Below are positions 50,436-58,506 of a stretch of 64,000 nt of DNA, in pieces; the first letter of the stretch is position 1, and each line of letters opens with the position of its first letter. The stretch comes from Luteococcus sp038433135. Lineage in GTDB: Bacteria > Actinomycetota > Actinomycetes > Propionibacteriales > Propionibacteriaceae. The DNA lies in NCBI RefSeq assembly GCF_038433135.1, contig NZ_JBCDMV010000031.1, positions 1 through 64,000 of the forward strand, given 5' to 3'. Both the position numbers and the translations under genes were made by a program. The notes below the pieces were generated by a model that saw only the letters and a program-made list of their open reading frames with translations, ran no database searches and was not told where the DNA came from.

Positions 50436-51113
50436 ATGGACGTGCTGGAACAGATCAAGGGGCGCCTGGTGGTGTCCTGCCAGGCCTATCCCGGTGAGCC
50501 GATGTTGGACCCCCGCACCATGGCCCAGGTGGCGCAGGCCGCCGTCGCCGGCGGGGCGGCCGCCATTCGCGGCAAGGGGCTGGAGGACCTGCGCGCCATG
50601 CGCGCCGTGCTGCAGGTGCCGATCATCGGGCTGGTGAAGGAGGGAGCCACCGGCGTCTACATCACCCCCACGCTGGCCAGTTGCCGCCAGGTGGCGGACC
50701 AGGGCTGTGAGGTGGTGGCGCTGGACGGCACCCGCCGCCCCCGGCCGGATGGCCTGAGCTTTGCCGAGACGGTGGCTGGGCTGCGCCAGAGCCATCCCGA
50801 CGTGCTGGTGATGGCCGACTGTGGTTCCGCCGATGATGCCCTGATCGCGCAGCAGGCCGGGGCGGATCTGATCGGCACCACCTTGGTGGGCTATTCCGGT
50901 GAGCGGGAGAAGACCCCGGGGCCGGACTGGGAGGAGATCGACCGGATCCTGGCCGTGGCCGAGCGCCCCGTGGTGGTGGAGGGGCGGATCCACAGCCCGG
51001 CCGATGCCGCGCAGGCCATCCGTCACGGGGCGCACTGCGTGGTGGTGGGCACCGCCATCACCCACCCGACCACCATCACCGGGTGGTTCGCCCAGGCCGT
51101 GGCCGCCGGCTGA
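50436..51113 (+). CDS. nanE: N-acetylmannosamine-6-phosphate 2-epimerase
   Basis: Converts ManNAc-6-P to GlcNAc-6-P, feeding NagA/NagB (not in this window). A 225-residue TIM barrel with VVSCQAYPGEPMLDP, GGAAAIRGKG, GVYITPT, VVALDGTRRPRP and the phosphate site VVEGRIHSPADA ... GAHCVVVGTAIT. The ATG at 50436 has TGAGG six bases upstream. An in-frame ATG at 50424, overlapping the nanK stop, would add four residues and is an equally possible coupled start. Confidence 0.92.
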   Translation: MDVLEQIKGRLVVSCQAYPGEPMLDPRTMAQVAQAAVAGGAAAIRGKGLEDLRAMRAVLQVPIIGLVKEGATGVYITPTLASCRQVADQGCEVVALDGTRRPRPDGLSFAETVAGLRQSHPDVLVMADCGSADDALIAQQAGADLIGTTLVGYSGEREKTPGPDWEEIDRILAVAERPVVVEGRIHSPADAAQAIRHGAHCVVVGTAITHPTTITGWFAQAVAAG

Positions 51114-51153
51114 CCCGCTTGGTCACCACGCCGCATCTGAATCACGTGTCCAT

Positions 51154-51243
51154 TTCCGAAAAGTGACCACCAGATTTCCGGATTCCGACGGCCTCCCGCG
51201 GGAGGCCGGTCAGCGGGGTGATTCTGCTGGTCGATTCTCGGAA
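51154..51243 (+). repeat. Dispersed inverted-repeat element, copy D
   Basis: A 90-bp copy downstream of nanE. Left arm TTCCGAAAAGTGACCACCAG, right arm (complement) TTCCGAGAATCGACCAGCAG. The A/C change in one arm (ACC) and the matching change in the other (TGGT region) keep part of the pairing. The inner hairpin is a perfect 18-nt palindrome, GGCCTCCCGCGGGAGGCC, which could terminate the nan operon. Confidence 0.85.
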
Positions 51244-51290
51244 TCGCCGGTGGGGCAGGGCGTTGGGGGCTGGGTCGATAACGTGGGGCC

Positions 51291-51887
51291 ATGGCAGACA
51301 GCAGCATGAACACCATCGGCTGGGACCAGGGGCAGTGGACCCACCCGCCCGTCAACGTCCACCCCGAGGGCACGGACCTGTGCGTCGAGGCGGTCGAGGG
51401 CTCCGACGTCTGGCGGGTCACCTCCTACGGCTTCGTGCACGATACGGAGCACGCCCTGGTGGTGCCGATGGCCAATCCGGGCGCGGTGGAGGTGCGCTTC
51501 CTCGCGGAGTTCGAGGAACAGTTCGACCAGGCCGGCATCTTCCTCACCGGCGCCGATGACCTGTGGGTGAAGGCCGGGGTGGAGTTCGCCGACGGGACCC
51601 CGCAGCTCGGCGCGGTGGTGACCAATCCCCATTCCGACTGGTCGGTGGCGGCGGTGCCCGACTGGATCGGCCGTGAGGTCACCGTCCGTGCCTCGCGCAG
51701 TGGCGACGCCGTGACCATTCGGGCGCGGGTGGAAGGGGAGGACTTCCGCCTGGTCCGGGTGGTGCCGATCCCCAGCGACGTCGATCTGGCCGCCGGGCCC
51801 ATGGTCTGCGCCCCGACCCGGGCCGGGCTGGTGGTGCGCTTCACCGGCTGGTGGCAGGGCGCGGCGGATTCCAGCCTGCATCCTTGA
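51291..51887 (+). CDS. DUF1349 (concanavalin-like) protein
   Basis: A 198-residue cytosolic protein of the YesU/DUF1349 group, a jelly-roll lectin-like fold. Recognisable parts are WRVTSYGFVHDTEHALVVP near residue 44, QFDQAGIFLTGADDLWVKAGVEFADGTPQLGAVVTNPHSDWS in the middle and the C-terminal GPMVCAPTRAGLVVRFTGW. Members often sit near carbohydrate-use genes and may bind or modify sugars, but no reaction is established. It lies just after the sialic acid operon, separated by the repeat. Confidence 0.8.
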   Translation: MADSSMNTIGWDQGQWTHPPVNVHPEGTDLCVEAVEGSDVWRVTSYGFVHDTEHALVVPMANPGAVEVRFLAEFEEQFDQAGIFLTGADDLWVKAGVEFADGTPQLGAVVTNPHSDWSVAAVPDWIGREVTVRASRSGDAVTIRARVEGEDFRLVRVVPIPSDVDLAAGPMVCAPTRAGLVVRFTGWWQGAADSSLHP

Positions 51888-52056
51888 GGGTGTCGGCGTC
51901 ACCACGAGCAACTAGGCTGGCGTCAGCCGAGGAGCCGTCCAGATCCCACTCCAGGGGGATGTGGCCTGACCCGTTGTTGGTGGAAAATCTCAACTTGGCA
52001 ACGCTTGCGGACCAAGGGTCGCGGACCGGTTGCCGATGGAGTCGACGAGGAGTGCA

Positions 52057-53934
52057 ATGAGCCTGCCACCGGTGGTCGGTCCATCCAGCGGCGAGCATGC
52101 CACCGGATATGCCGCCGTCGCGCACGCCATTGCCGACGGCATCCACGACGCGGAGTGGTTGGAGGAATACCTCAACCAGATTGACGAACGGGTCGACCTG
52201 GCCGACCACCGGTTGATGGTGGTGCTGGCGCTGCTGCTGGACGGCGGCGACGCCCTGCCCGACGTGCTGCGCGAAGGGATCGAGTACCGGGTACTGGGTT
52301 TCCGTTACTGGATGGACGAGCGCGGCGACGACTCGATGTGTCACTGGAGCGAGAGCCACCAGGTGGTCTTCTCCGTCTGTGAATACCTGGCCGGGCAGCA
52401 CTTCGCGGAGCGCACCTTCCGCAATGACGGCCGCACCGGCCAGCAGAAGGCCGAACGTGCGCGTCGCCGGCTGGTGGAGTGGCTGGCAAACCGCTTCCGG
52501 CACGGCTTCAGCGAATGGCTCTCGCCTACCTTCCACGCCATCAAGATCTCGGCGCTGACCCTGCTGGTGGAGCACTGCCAGGACCAGGAGCTCACCACCC
52601 GCGCGTCGATGCTGTTGGACCTGTTGCTGCTCGACGTGGCGCTGCACCGCTTCGAGGGGAATTTCGTCGCGTCGTCCGGCCGGGTCGAGGCCCTGTCGAA
52701 GGCCTTCCCGGAGCGCTCCGAGATCGAACCGATCGCCGCCAGCGCCTTCTCTCGCAACCGCCCCAGCTTCGAGCCCAGCCTGTACACGTCGATCTTCCTG
52801 GCCCGGCGGCGCTACCGGATCCCGCAGGTGGTGCGGGAGATCGCCTTCGCCCAGGCCGATCACCTGATCACCAGCTCGCATGGCCTGAATGTGCACGAGG
52901 CGCGCTTCGAGGTGGCGCACCACACACCGTCGGGGGCCAGCTACCGGCGCGACGCCCTGCTGAACCTGTACTGGGGGATGGAGGCCTTCACCACGTCGGA
53001 GTCGATCGGGATCACGATGGAGGCGTTGGACCGGCTGCACCTGGACGGCAACAGCTACCTGGCGCCGCTGGCACCCTTCCGCAAGGTGCCGTCGCGACGG
53101 GTGCTCTCTGCCCTGGTCAGGTCGCTCAACCCGGTCACCCAGGGCACGGCGCTGAACCGGGCCGACGTGCAGACCTACCGCACGCCGCACTACCTGCTCA
53201 GCAGCGCGCAGCACTACCAGCCCGGCAGCTTCGGTGACCAGGAGAACGTCTGGGTGGCGGCGCTGCCCGGCCAGATCCACGTCTTCTCCACCCACCCCGG
53301 CTCCACCATGCTGGGCACCGACGCGCGCCCGGCCACCCCGTCGGGCTGGGTGGGCAATGGCATCCGCCCCGACGTGGCGCAAATGCGCAATGTGCTGGTG
53401 GCGCTGTACGACCTGCGCGCCCGACGCGGTTATCTGGAGGGTCAGCGGCACGAGCTGAGCCACCTGTACTTCCCCGCCGCCAGGTTCGACGAGACCAAGC
53501 TGAGCGAGAAGATCGTCGCCGGCCGCCGGGAGGATTCCTACTTCGGGGCGATGGCGCTGAACCGGATCGAGATGACCACTGAGTCGGAGTTGGTGCAGCG
53601 CGGCCTGGTCACCGGTTGGGCGGTGATGGTGGCCGACCGCTCCGACTTCGGATCCCTGCATCACTTCGTCGACTACCTCAAGCGCTGCACCCTGGAGCAC
53701 ACCCGTGACACCCTGGTCTGGACAACTCCCAACCACGACCACCGGCTTACCTGGGGTGGCCCCTTCGTGGTCGACGGGGTCGCGCTGGAGACCGACTACG
53801 CCCGGCTGCGGAGCGACTGGACGGCGATCGGCCGCAAGCCGTCGGTGATCGAGGTCACCGGCCGCACCGGCACCCTGGTGCTCGACTGGAAACTCTGCAG
53901 CCGCACCCAGGGCCCCGGCGTCCCGACCACATAA
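52057..53934 (+). CDS. Unrecognised 625-aa protein, possible polysaccharide-lyase-like toroid
   Basis: No signal peptide or membrane segment. The first 350 residues are helix-rich with SMCHWSESHQVVFSVCEYLAGQHFAERTFRNDG and WLSPTFHAIKISALTLLVEHC, reminiscent of (alpha/alpha) toroid lyases and hydrolases. The rest looks beta-rich with HYLLSSAQHYQPGSFGDQENVWVAALP, FSTHPGST and GGPFVVDGV, as in the C-terminal sandwich of heparinase/alginate lyase-like enzymes. This resemblance is from pattern only; the catalytic residues are not identified. ATG 52057 has GAGGAG upstream. It follows the sialic acid region but on its own. Confidence 0.6.
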   Translation: MSLPPVVGPSSGEHATGYAAVAHAIADGIHDAEWLEEYLNQIDERVDLADHRLMVVLALLLDGGDALPDVLREGIEYRVLGFRYWMDERGDDSMCHWSESHQVVFSVCEYLAGQHFAERTFRNDGRTGQQKAERARRRLVEWLANRFRHGFSEWLSPTFHAIKISALTLLVEHCQDQELTTRASMLLDLLLLDVALHRFEGNFVASSGRVEALSKAFPERSEIEPIAASAFSRNRPSFEPSLYTSIFLARRRYRIPQVVREIAFAQADHLITSSHGLNVHEARFEVAHHTPSGASYRRDALLNLYWGMEAFTTSESIGITMEALDRLHLDGNSYLAPLAPFRKVPSRRVLSALVRSLNPVTQGTALNRADVQTYRTPHYLLSSAQHYQPGSFGDQENVWVAALPGQIHVFSTHPGSTMLGTDARPATPSGWVGNGIRPDVAQMRNVLVALYDLRARRGYLEGQRHELSHLYFPAARFDETKLSEKIVAGRREDSYFGAMALNRIEMTTESELVQRGLVTGWAVMVADRSDFGSLHHFVDYLKRCTLEHTRDTLVWTTPNHDHRLTWGGPFVVDGVALETDYARLRSDWTAIGRKPSVIEVTGRTGTLVLDWKLCSRTQGPGVPTT

Positions 53935-53981
53935 GGACGCGGGACTCCCGGCGCGACGAGGCAGAGCGGTGCTGCTGCGGA

Positions 53982-54105
53982 GGTCTTGGGGTGCTGTGGT
54001 GGGGGTGAAAGCGCTGGGATGCTTGAAACCCAATCAGGCAGGGACTGCACCGAAGGGCAGAAGAGTGAGGGGACGCTGGAACCCCCACCACAGCACCCCA
54101 AGACC
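53982..54105. repeat. 124-bp element with perfect 25-bp inverted termini
   Basis: Positions 53982-54006 and 54081-54105 are exact reverse complements (25 of 25; start GGTCTTGGGGTGCTGTGG). The 74-bp interior is not itself symmetric. It fills the gap between two convergent genes. It could be a miniature mobile element or a bidirectional terminator; the arms differ from the five-copy family. Confidence 0.8.
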
Positions 54106-54118
54106 GACCCAGGCCCGA

Positions 54119-55603
54119 TCAGCGCTTCCGGTACAACCCTTTGCTCTGGAAGACCGGCTCGCTGGTCACGTGCACGCCCAGATTGCGGAAGATTCCCTCG
54201 TCGACGCTGCCCAGGATGGTGGTGGTGTGCACATCACAACCGCGCAGCTGGCTGAGCTCGGCCAGGGCGCGACGGGCATTCTCGTCGGAATTGGCACTGA
54301 CGCTGAGCGCGATCAGCACCTCGTCGGTGTGCAGCCGGGGGTTCTTGCTGCCCAGGTGCTGGGTCTTCAGGGTCTGGATGGGCTCGATCGTCTCGGTGGC
54401 CAACAGCTTCACCTCGGGGTCGATCCCGGCCAGGGCCTTGAGCGCATCGAGCAGCATGGCGGAGCAGGCGCCCAACAGCGGTGAGGTCTTGCCGGTGATG
54501 ATCCGGCCGTCGGGCAGCTCGACGGCGGCCGCGGGGGCCTTGGTCTTCCTGGCCAGCTCGAGCGCGGGCTTCACGACGGGCCGGTCGGTGCCCTCGATCC
54601 CCAGCTGGCTCATCAGCAGCGCCACCCGGTCGCTGAGGGTGGAATCCAGCTCGTCCCGGCGTTCCTGCACCAGGGCCTTGTACCAGCGTCGGATCACCTC
54701 CTGCTTGGAGGCCTCGCGGCAGGCCTCGTCGTCGCTGATCGCCTTGCCGGCCATGTTGACGCCCATGTCCGTGGGGGACTTGTACGGCGACTGCCCCAGC
54801 AGCTGCTCGAACAGCCGGTTGAGGACGGGGAAGACCTCGACGTCGCGGTTGTAGTTGACCGTCTGCTCGCCGTAGGCGGCCAGATGGAAGGGGTCGATCA
54901 TGTTGACGTCGTCCAGGTCCACCGTCGCGGCCTCGTAGGCGACGTTGACCGGGTGGTCCAGCGGCAGGTTCCAGATCGGGAAGGTCTCGTACTTGGCATA
55001 GCCCGACGGGATGCCGCGCTTGTGGTCGTGGAAGAGCTGGCTGAGGCAGGTGGCCATCTTGCCGCTGCCCGGGCCCGGCGCGGTGACCACCACCAGATCC
55101 CGCTCGGTCTCGACATATTCGTTCTTGCCATAGCCCTGGTCGCTCACCACGTGCGCGACGTCATTGGGGTAGCCCTTGATCAGGTGGTGGCGGTAGACCT
55201 TGAGGCCGAGCCGCTCCAGCTTGCGCTTGAAAGCCTTGGCGCCGCGGTTGTCGTCGCTCCAATGGCTCATCACGACGCTGGAGACCAGCAGGTCATAACT
55301 GCGGAAGGCATCGATCAGGCGCAGGACGTCGTCCTCGTAGGTGATCCCCAGATCGGCCCGCACCTTGGCCAGATCCTTGGCGGAGACCACCATCACCACC
55401 TCGGCGTCGTCGGCCATGGTCTTGAGCATTTCGATCTTGTTGTCCGGCGTGAAGCCGGGCAGCACCCGGGAGGCGTGCATGTCGTCGAAGAGCTTGCCGC
55501 CAAATTCCAGGTAGAGCTTGCCGCCGAACTGCTTGCGACGCTCGTCGATGTGCTGGGACTGGAGTTCCAGGTAGCGGTCGCGGTCAAAACCGATCTTGTG
55601 CAT
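54119..55603 (-). CDS. DUF1846 family protein
   Basis: A 494-residue cytosolic protein of the conserved DUF1846 family, found in many anaerobic and facultative bacteria. It begins MHKIGFDRDRYLELQSQHI, continues with KLFDDMHASRVLPGFTPDNKIEMLK, and contains a glycine-rich loop TAPGPGSGKMATCLSQLFHD that looks like a nucleotide-binding P-loop. Full family length. Molecular function is not established; no operon partner. Confidence 0.88.
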   Translation of the reverse strand: MHKIGFDRDRYLELQSQHIDERRKQFGGKLYLEFGGKLFDDMHASRVLPGFTPDNKIEMLKTMADDAEVVMVVSAKDLAKVRADLGITYEDDVLRLIDAFRSYDLLVSSVVMSHWSDDNRGAKAFKRKLERLGLKVYRHHLIKGYPNDVAHVVSDQGYGKNEYVETERDLVVVTAPGPGSGKMATCLSQLFHDHKRGIPSGYAKYETFPIWNLPLDHPVNVAYEAATVDLDDVNMIDPFHLAAYGEQTVNYNRDVEVFPVLNRLFEQLLGQSPYKSPTDMGVNMAGKAISDDEACREASKQEVIRRWYKALVQERRDELDSTLSDRVALLMSQLGIEGTDRPVVKPALELARKTKAPAAAVELPDGRIITGKTSPLLGACSAMLLDALKALAGIDPEVKLLATETIEPIQTLKTQHLGSKNPRLHTDEVLIALSVSANSDENARRALAELSQLRGCDVHTTTILGSVDEGIFRNLGVHVTSEPVFQSKGLYRKR

Positions 55604-55723
55604 GTGGATCTCCTGCCAGGGATTGTGCGGTGAACGCGAAGAGCCTAGCCCCCGGATGTGTCGGGAGTGTTTCGGGGGGCTGTGGCCCGGGGCAGCCTGG
55701 TCGTGGGGCGGGCAGGGGCGACG

Positions 55724-56245
55724 TCAGTGGTGGTGGGGTGTGGGGTGCGCCCGCTCCCCGAGGCCCTCGCCGTGCTGGCCGTCGTGGCTGTGGTCGATTC
55801 CCGCCTCGTGGTCGAAGTCGTGGGTGAGCTGGTTGATCGTCTCCCAGGTGGGGCCGTCGATGCTCACCGCCGCGGCGGGGAACAGGCCGTTCTCCTCGTG
55901 GTCGATGTGGTTGCGCAGCGCCTTCTCGAAGGCGGGGTACTCGGCCAGGCCACCGTCGATGATCCGCTCGAGTTGCTCGTCCAGGCTGGCGTGTTCGTCG
56001 CACAGCGAGTCGATGGTGGGCGCGAAGTCGGGGTCCTTGCGCATCTCGTGGAATAGCCCGGCCTCCTCGGCCTTGGTGTGCGGCCACAGCAGGTTGGCCA
56101 GATCGGTGCCGGCGTGGCCGATCTTGTCCAGATCACCCGTCGCGACGGCGCGGCCGAAGTCACCCAGCCGGTCGACGACGCTGTAGTGCTCCTCGGAGAA
56201 TCGCCCGATGAGATCGATGGAACGGCAGCCGCAGTACTCACACAT
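55724..56245 (-). CDS. Hemerythrin domain protein
   Basis: A 173-residue four-helix-bundle protein likely binding a di-iron centre through His and Glu (His20 in EEHYSVV, LLWPHTKAEEAGLFHEM, CDEHASLD, ALRNHIDHEENGLFP). It may sense or scavenge O2, NO or iron. The N-terminus MCEYCGCRSID has three closely spaced cysteines that could bind another metal. The C-terminus is His-rich (HSHDGQHGE ... HPTPHHH). Confidence 0.82.
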   Translation of the reverse strand: MCEYCGCRSIDLIGRFSEEHYSVVDRLGDFGRAVATGDLDKIGHAGTDLANLLWPHTKAEEAGLFHEMRKDPDFAPTIDSLCDEHASLDEQLERIIDGGLAEYPAFEKALRNHIDHEENGLFPAAAVSIDGPTWETINQLTHDFDHEAGIDHSHDGQHGEGLGERAHPTPHHH

Positions 56246-56299
56246 GGGGCCAGCATACGCCTATTGCACGGCGTCCTCCGTGTGAAAGATTGGGCTGGA

Positions 56300-58039
56300 T
56301 CAGTGGGAGTGGCGGCCCTTCAGCATCCGCCAGACCCAGGTGCTGGGCACCTCGTGGGCCGTGCACAGGTATTCCACCGAGGCATCGCTGAACAGGGTGT
56401 CGTTCAGCTGGGTGATTCCCCGATTGCGGCAGAGCAGGCCGATCTCGTCGCCGATCTCCAGCTCGACGTCGTCGTCGGGCAGGTAGTTGATCCACTCGCC
56501 ACGCTTGTGCATGTAGGCGATCGCCTGGATGTGCTCATTGCGGTCGTCGGGGTCGCGCAGCAGGTCATGGAGGGTCACCTTGTGGCCGCGCTCCAGCCAG
56601 CGGCAGACGGCCGGTGCCTGGTGGGGGATCAGGACGACCCGACGGGGGATCGGGCACCACTCCTCCAGCCGATCGGTGATCCGCTCCCGCAGCGCCATGG
56701 CCTCGTCATTGCTCATCTGCTGGACATGCTCCACGAACCCCCAGTAGAGCGGGGACTCCAGCCGGGCAAGGGTTTCGAAGGCCACCAGATCCGTCGCGAT
56801 GAACACGCTGTCCGGCTCGAAGGCGCGCAGCAGGCTGGTGGTGTGGATCGACTTCTGCCGCACCGAGAGGTAGATCTCCGGGTTCACCAGCCGCGCATGG
56901 GCGGCCATCGACAGGTTGGTGGTGTCGCTCTCGACGCCGGCGACGAAGCCCACGATGTCGGTGAAGTCCGGCATGCCGTCCTCCGGTGAGACCTCGATCA
57001 CCTCCAGCCCGGCATTGCGCAGGTCCAGGGCCACCTCGCGGCCGAAGCGGCCGTCGGCACTGACCATCCACCGGCCCCGCGACAGCTGGTCGTGCAGGGG
57101 TGGCATCTCGGTGCCGGGCTCACTCATCAGCCAGGAGCTCATCTGGTGGGTGGCCGGACGGTTGAGCTGCATCACCAGGTAGGTGCCGTAACGGTCATAG
57201 GGGTTGATGACGGCCTGCGGCGTGAAGTCCTCCATCCGGGCCAGGTTGGCGCGCTCGGAGCAGCGGGTGATCACCGGAACCTCAGGGCGCAGCAGATCCG
57301 CGGCCATCACCACGGCCAGGTTCATCTCGTCCTTGTCGGTCATCGCGATGACGCCCTCGCACATCGGATGCCCCAGGCCCGCCAGCCCCAGCTGTGAGGG
57401 ATTGCGTGGATCGCCCTGGATGGCGGGCACGTCGCTGGCCAGCTGGTCGGTGGTGAGGATGTCGATCCGTTCCGGATCCTCGTCGATCACGACCAACCGA
57501 CGGCCGGAGTGGTCCAGCGCATTGGCCAGTGTGCGGCCCGCCTGGCCGTAGCCCACCAGGAGCAGGAAGGGCTCGTGGATGCCCTTCACCTTGCTGCGGA
57601 AGCGCTGCATGTTCACCGCACTGCGGAAGGCGGGCTCCTGCAGCAGCGCGAACAGCGAGCCGAAGACATAGGCCCAGGCGACCACCGACGCGTAGATGGT
57701 CAGCGTGACCCACATCCGCTGGGAGGTGGTGAAGGTGTAGTTCAGCTCGCCATAGCCGATGGTCATGGCGGTGTAGCTGATGAAGTAGAAGGCGTCGAAC
57801 AGGCTCATCCGGTAGGGCTGCCCGTTGTCGTCCTGCCCGGGGATCAGCGCCAACCCCAGCGAGCTGAGCGAGAAGATCACGATCAGCACGATCAAGGGGA
57901 AGCGCATCCGGCGCAGCACCAGGAAGATCGCCTCGGTGGACGGCACGTCGGTGGGCACGTCCACCTCCACCCGTCGCAGGCGACGGGTGGACTGCCAGGG
58001 GCGGCGTGCGATGGTGGGCGGGAGCATCGGCGACGGCAT
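56300..58039 (-). CDS. Potassium channel with TrkA-N/RCK regulatory domains
   Basis: A 579-residue channel subunit. Two membrane helices (about 35-55 and 95-120) flank the pore, whose filter is TIGYGE. A Rossmann RCK domain follows with the NAD/ligand loop LVGYGQAGRTLANAL and then further TrkA-N and C-like parts, with GFVAGVESDTTNLSMAAHARLVNPEIYL in the second. The long cytosolic region suggests gating by a nucleotide or ions. It is the second gene of a two-gene unit with the small membrane protein upstream. Confidence 0.85.
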   Translation of the reverse strand: MPSPMLPPTIARRPWQSTRRLRRVEVDVPTDVPSTEAIFLVLRRMRFPLIVLIVIFSLSSLGLALIPGQDDNGQPYRMSLFDAFYFISYTAMTIGYGELNYTFTTSQRMWVTLTIYASVVAWAYVFGSLFALLQEPAFRSAVNMQRFRSKVKGIHEPFLLLVGYGQAGRTLANALDHSGRRLVVIDEDPERIDILTTDQLASDVPAIQGDPRNPSQLGLAGLGHPMCEGVIAMTDKDEMNLAVVMAADLLRPEVPVITRCSERANLARMEDFTPQAVINPYDRYGTYLVMQLNRPATHQMSSWLMSEPGTEMPPLHDQLSRGRWMVSADGRFGREVALDLRNAGLEVIEVSPEDGMPDFTDIVGFVAGVESDTTNLSMAAHARLVNPEIYLSVRQKSIHTTSLLRAFEPDSVFIATDLVAFETLARLESPLYWGFVEHVQQMSNDEAMALRERITDRLEEWCPIPRRVVLIPHQAPAVCRWLERGHKVTLHDLLRDPDDRNEHIQAIAYMHKRGEWINYLPDDDVELEIGDEIGLLCRNRGITQLNDTLFSDASVEYLCTAHEVPSTWVWRMLKGRHSH

Positions 58040-58052
58040 GGGGTGGTCGCGT

Positions 58053-58433
58053 TCAGCGACGACGGTAGGCGGCGGTCTCGATCACCAGCAGCACCAGCGA
58101 GACCAGGTTTGCCAACAGGGCGCCGCCGGACAGCGACACCACCGACGACATGGCATTCACGTCCAGGCCGTGGGAGGAGACCTGGGAGGCCCAGATGTAG
58201 ACGCCGGTGGCAGCCACCAGCTGGATCACCGCGACCAGCGAGGTGGCCAGGTGGATCGCGCCGATCTGCGTGCGGTCGCCGAACTTCAGCACCGTGGCGA
58301 CCAGGTTGACCACCACGGCTGCGTACAGCTCATAGACATTGTGCAGGTGCGGATTGCCCATGTCGCCCAGGAAGAAACCGAAGTTCAACGTGGCGGCCAG
58401 CAGGACGAAGAATCCGAAGACCACTTTCTCCAT
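58053..58433 (-). CDS. Small DUF6394-like membrane protein linked to the K+ channel
   Basis: A 126-residue protein with four membrane helices, starting MEKVVFGFFVLLAATLNFGFFLGDM. The segments NPHLHNVYELYAAVVVNLVATVLKFGDRTQIGAIHLATSLVAVIQLVAA look like DUF6394. It ends 13 bp before the channel gene on the same strand, so a channel-associated role is plausible; no biochemical function is known to me. The frame extends upstream, but the ATG at 58433 gives the family-like N-terminus. Confidence 0.6.
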   Translation of the reverse strand: MEKVVFGFFVLLAATLNFGFFLGDMGNPHLHNVYELYAAVVVNLVATVLKFGDRTQIGAIHLATSLVAVIQLVAATGVYIWASQVSSHGLDVNAMSSVVSLSGGALLANLVSLVLLVIETAAYRRR

Positions 58434-58506
58434 GTTCACACGGGCCACGTTAGCCGCCACCGCCGACAGTTTTCGAACCAACGATCAAGGCGCCCCTGAG
58501 GGTGGA

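Noticed and set aside
52030..54033. Long minus-strand frames opposite the 625-aa gene
   Set aside because: Low-complexity Arg/Gly/His-rich translations with no domain; the plus-strand frame has a ribosome binding site and protein-like composition.
53982..54105. Treating the 25-bp inverted repeat as a sixth copy of the dispersed family
   Set aside because: Arm sequence (GGTCTTGGGG...) shares nothing with TTCCGARAAYCGACC.
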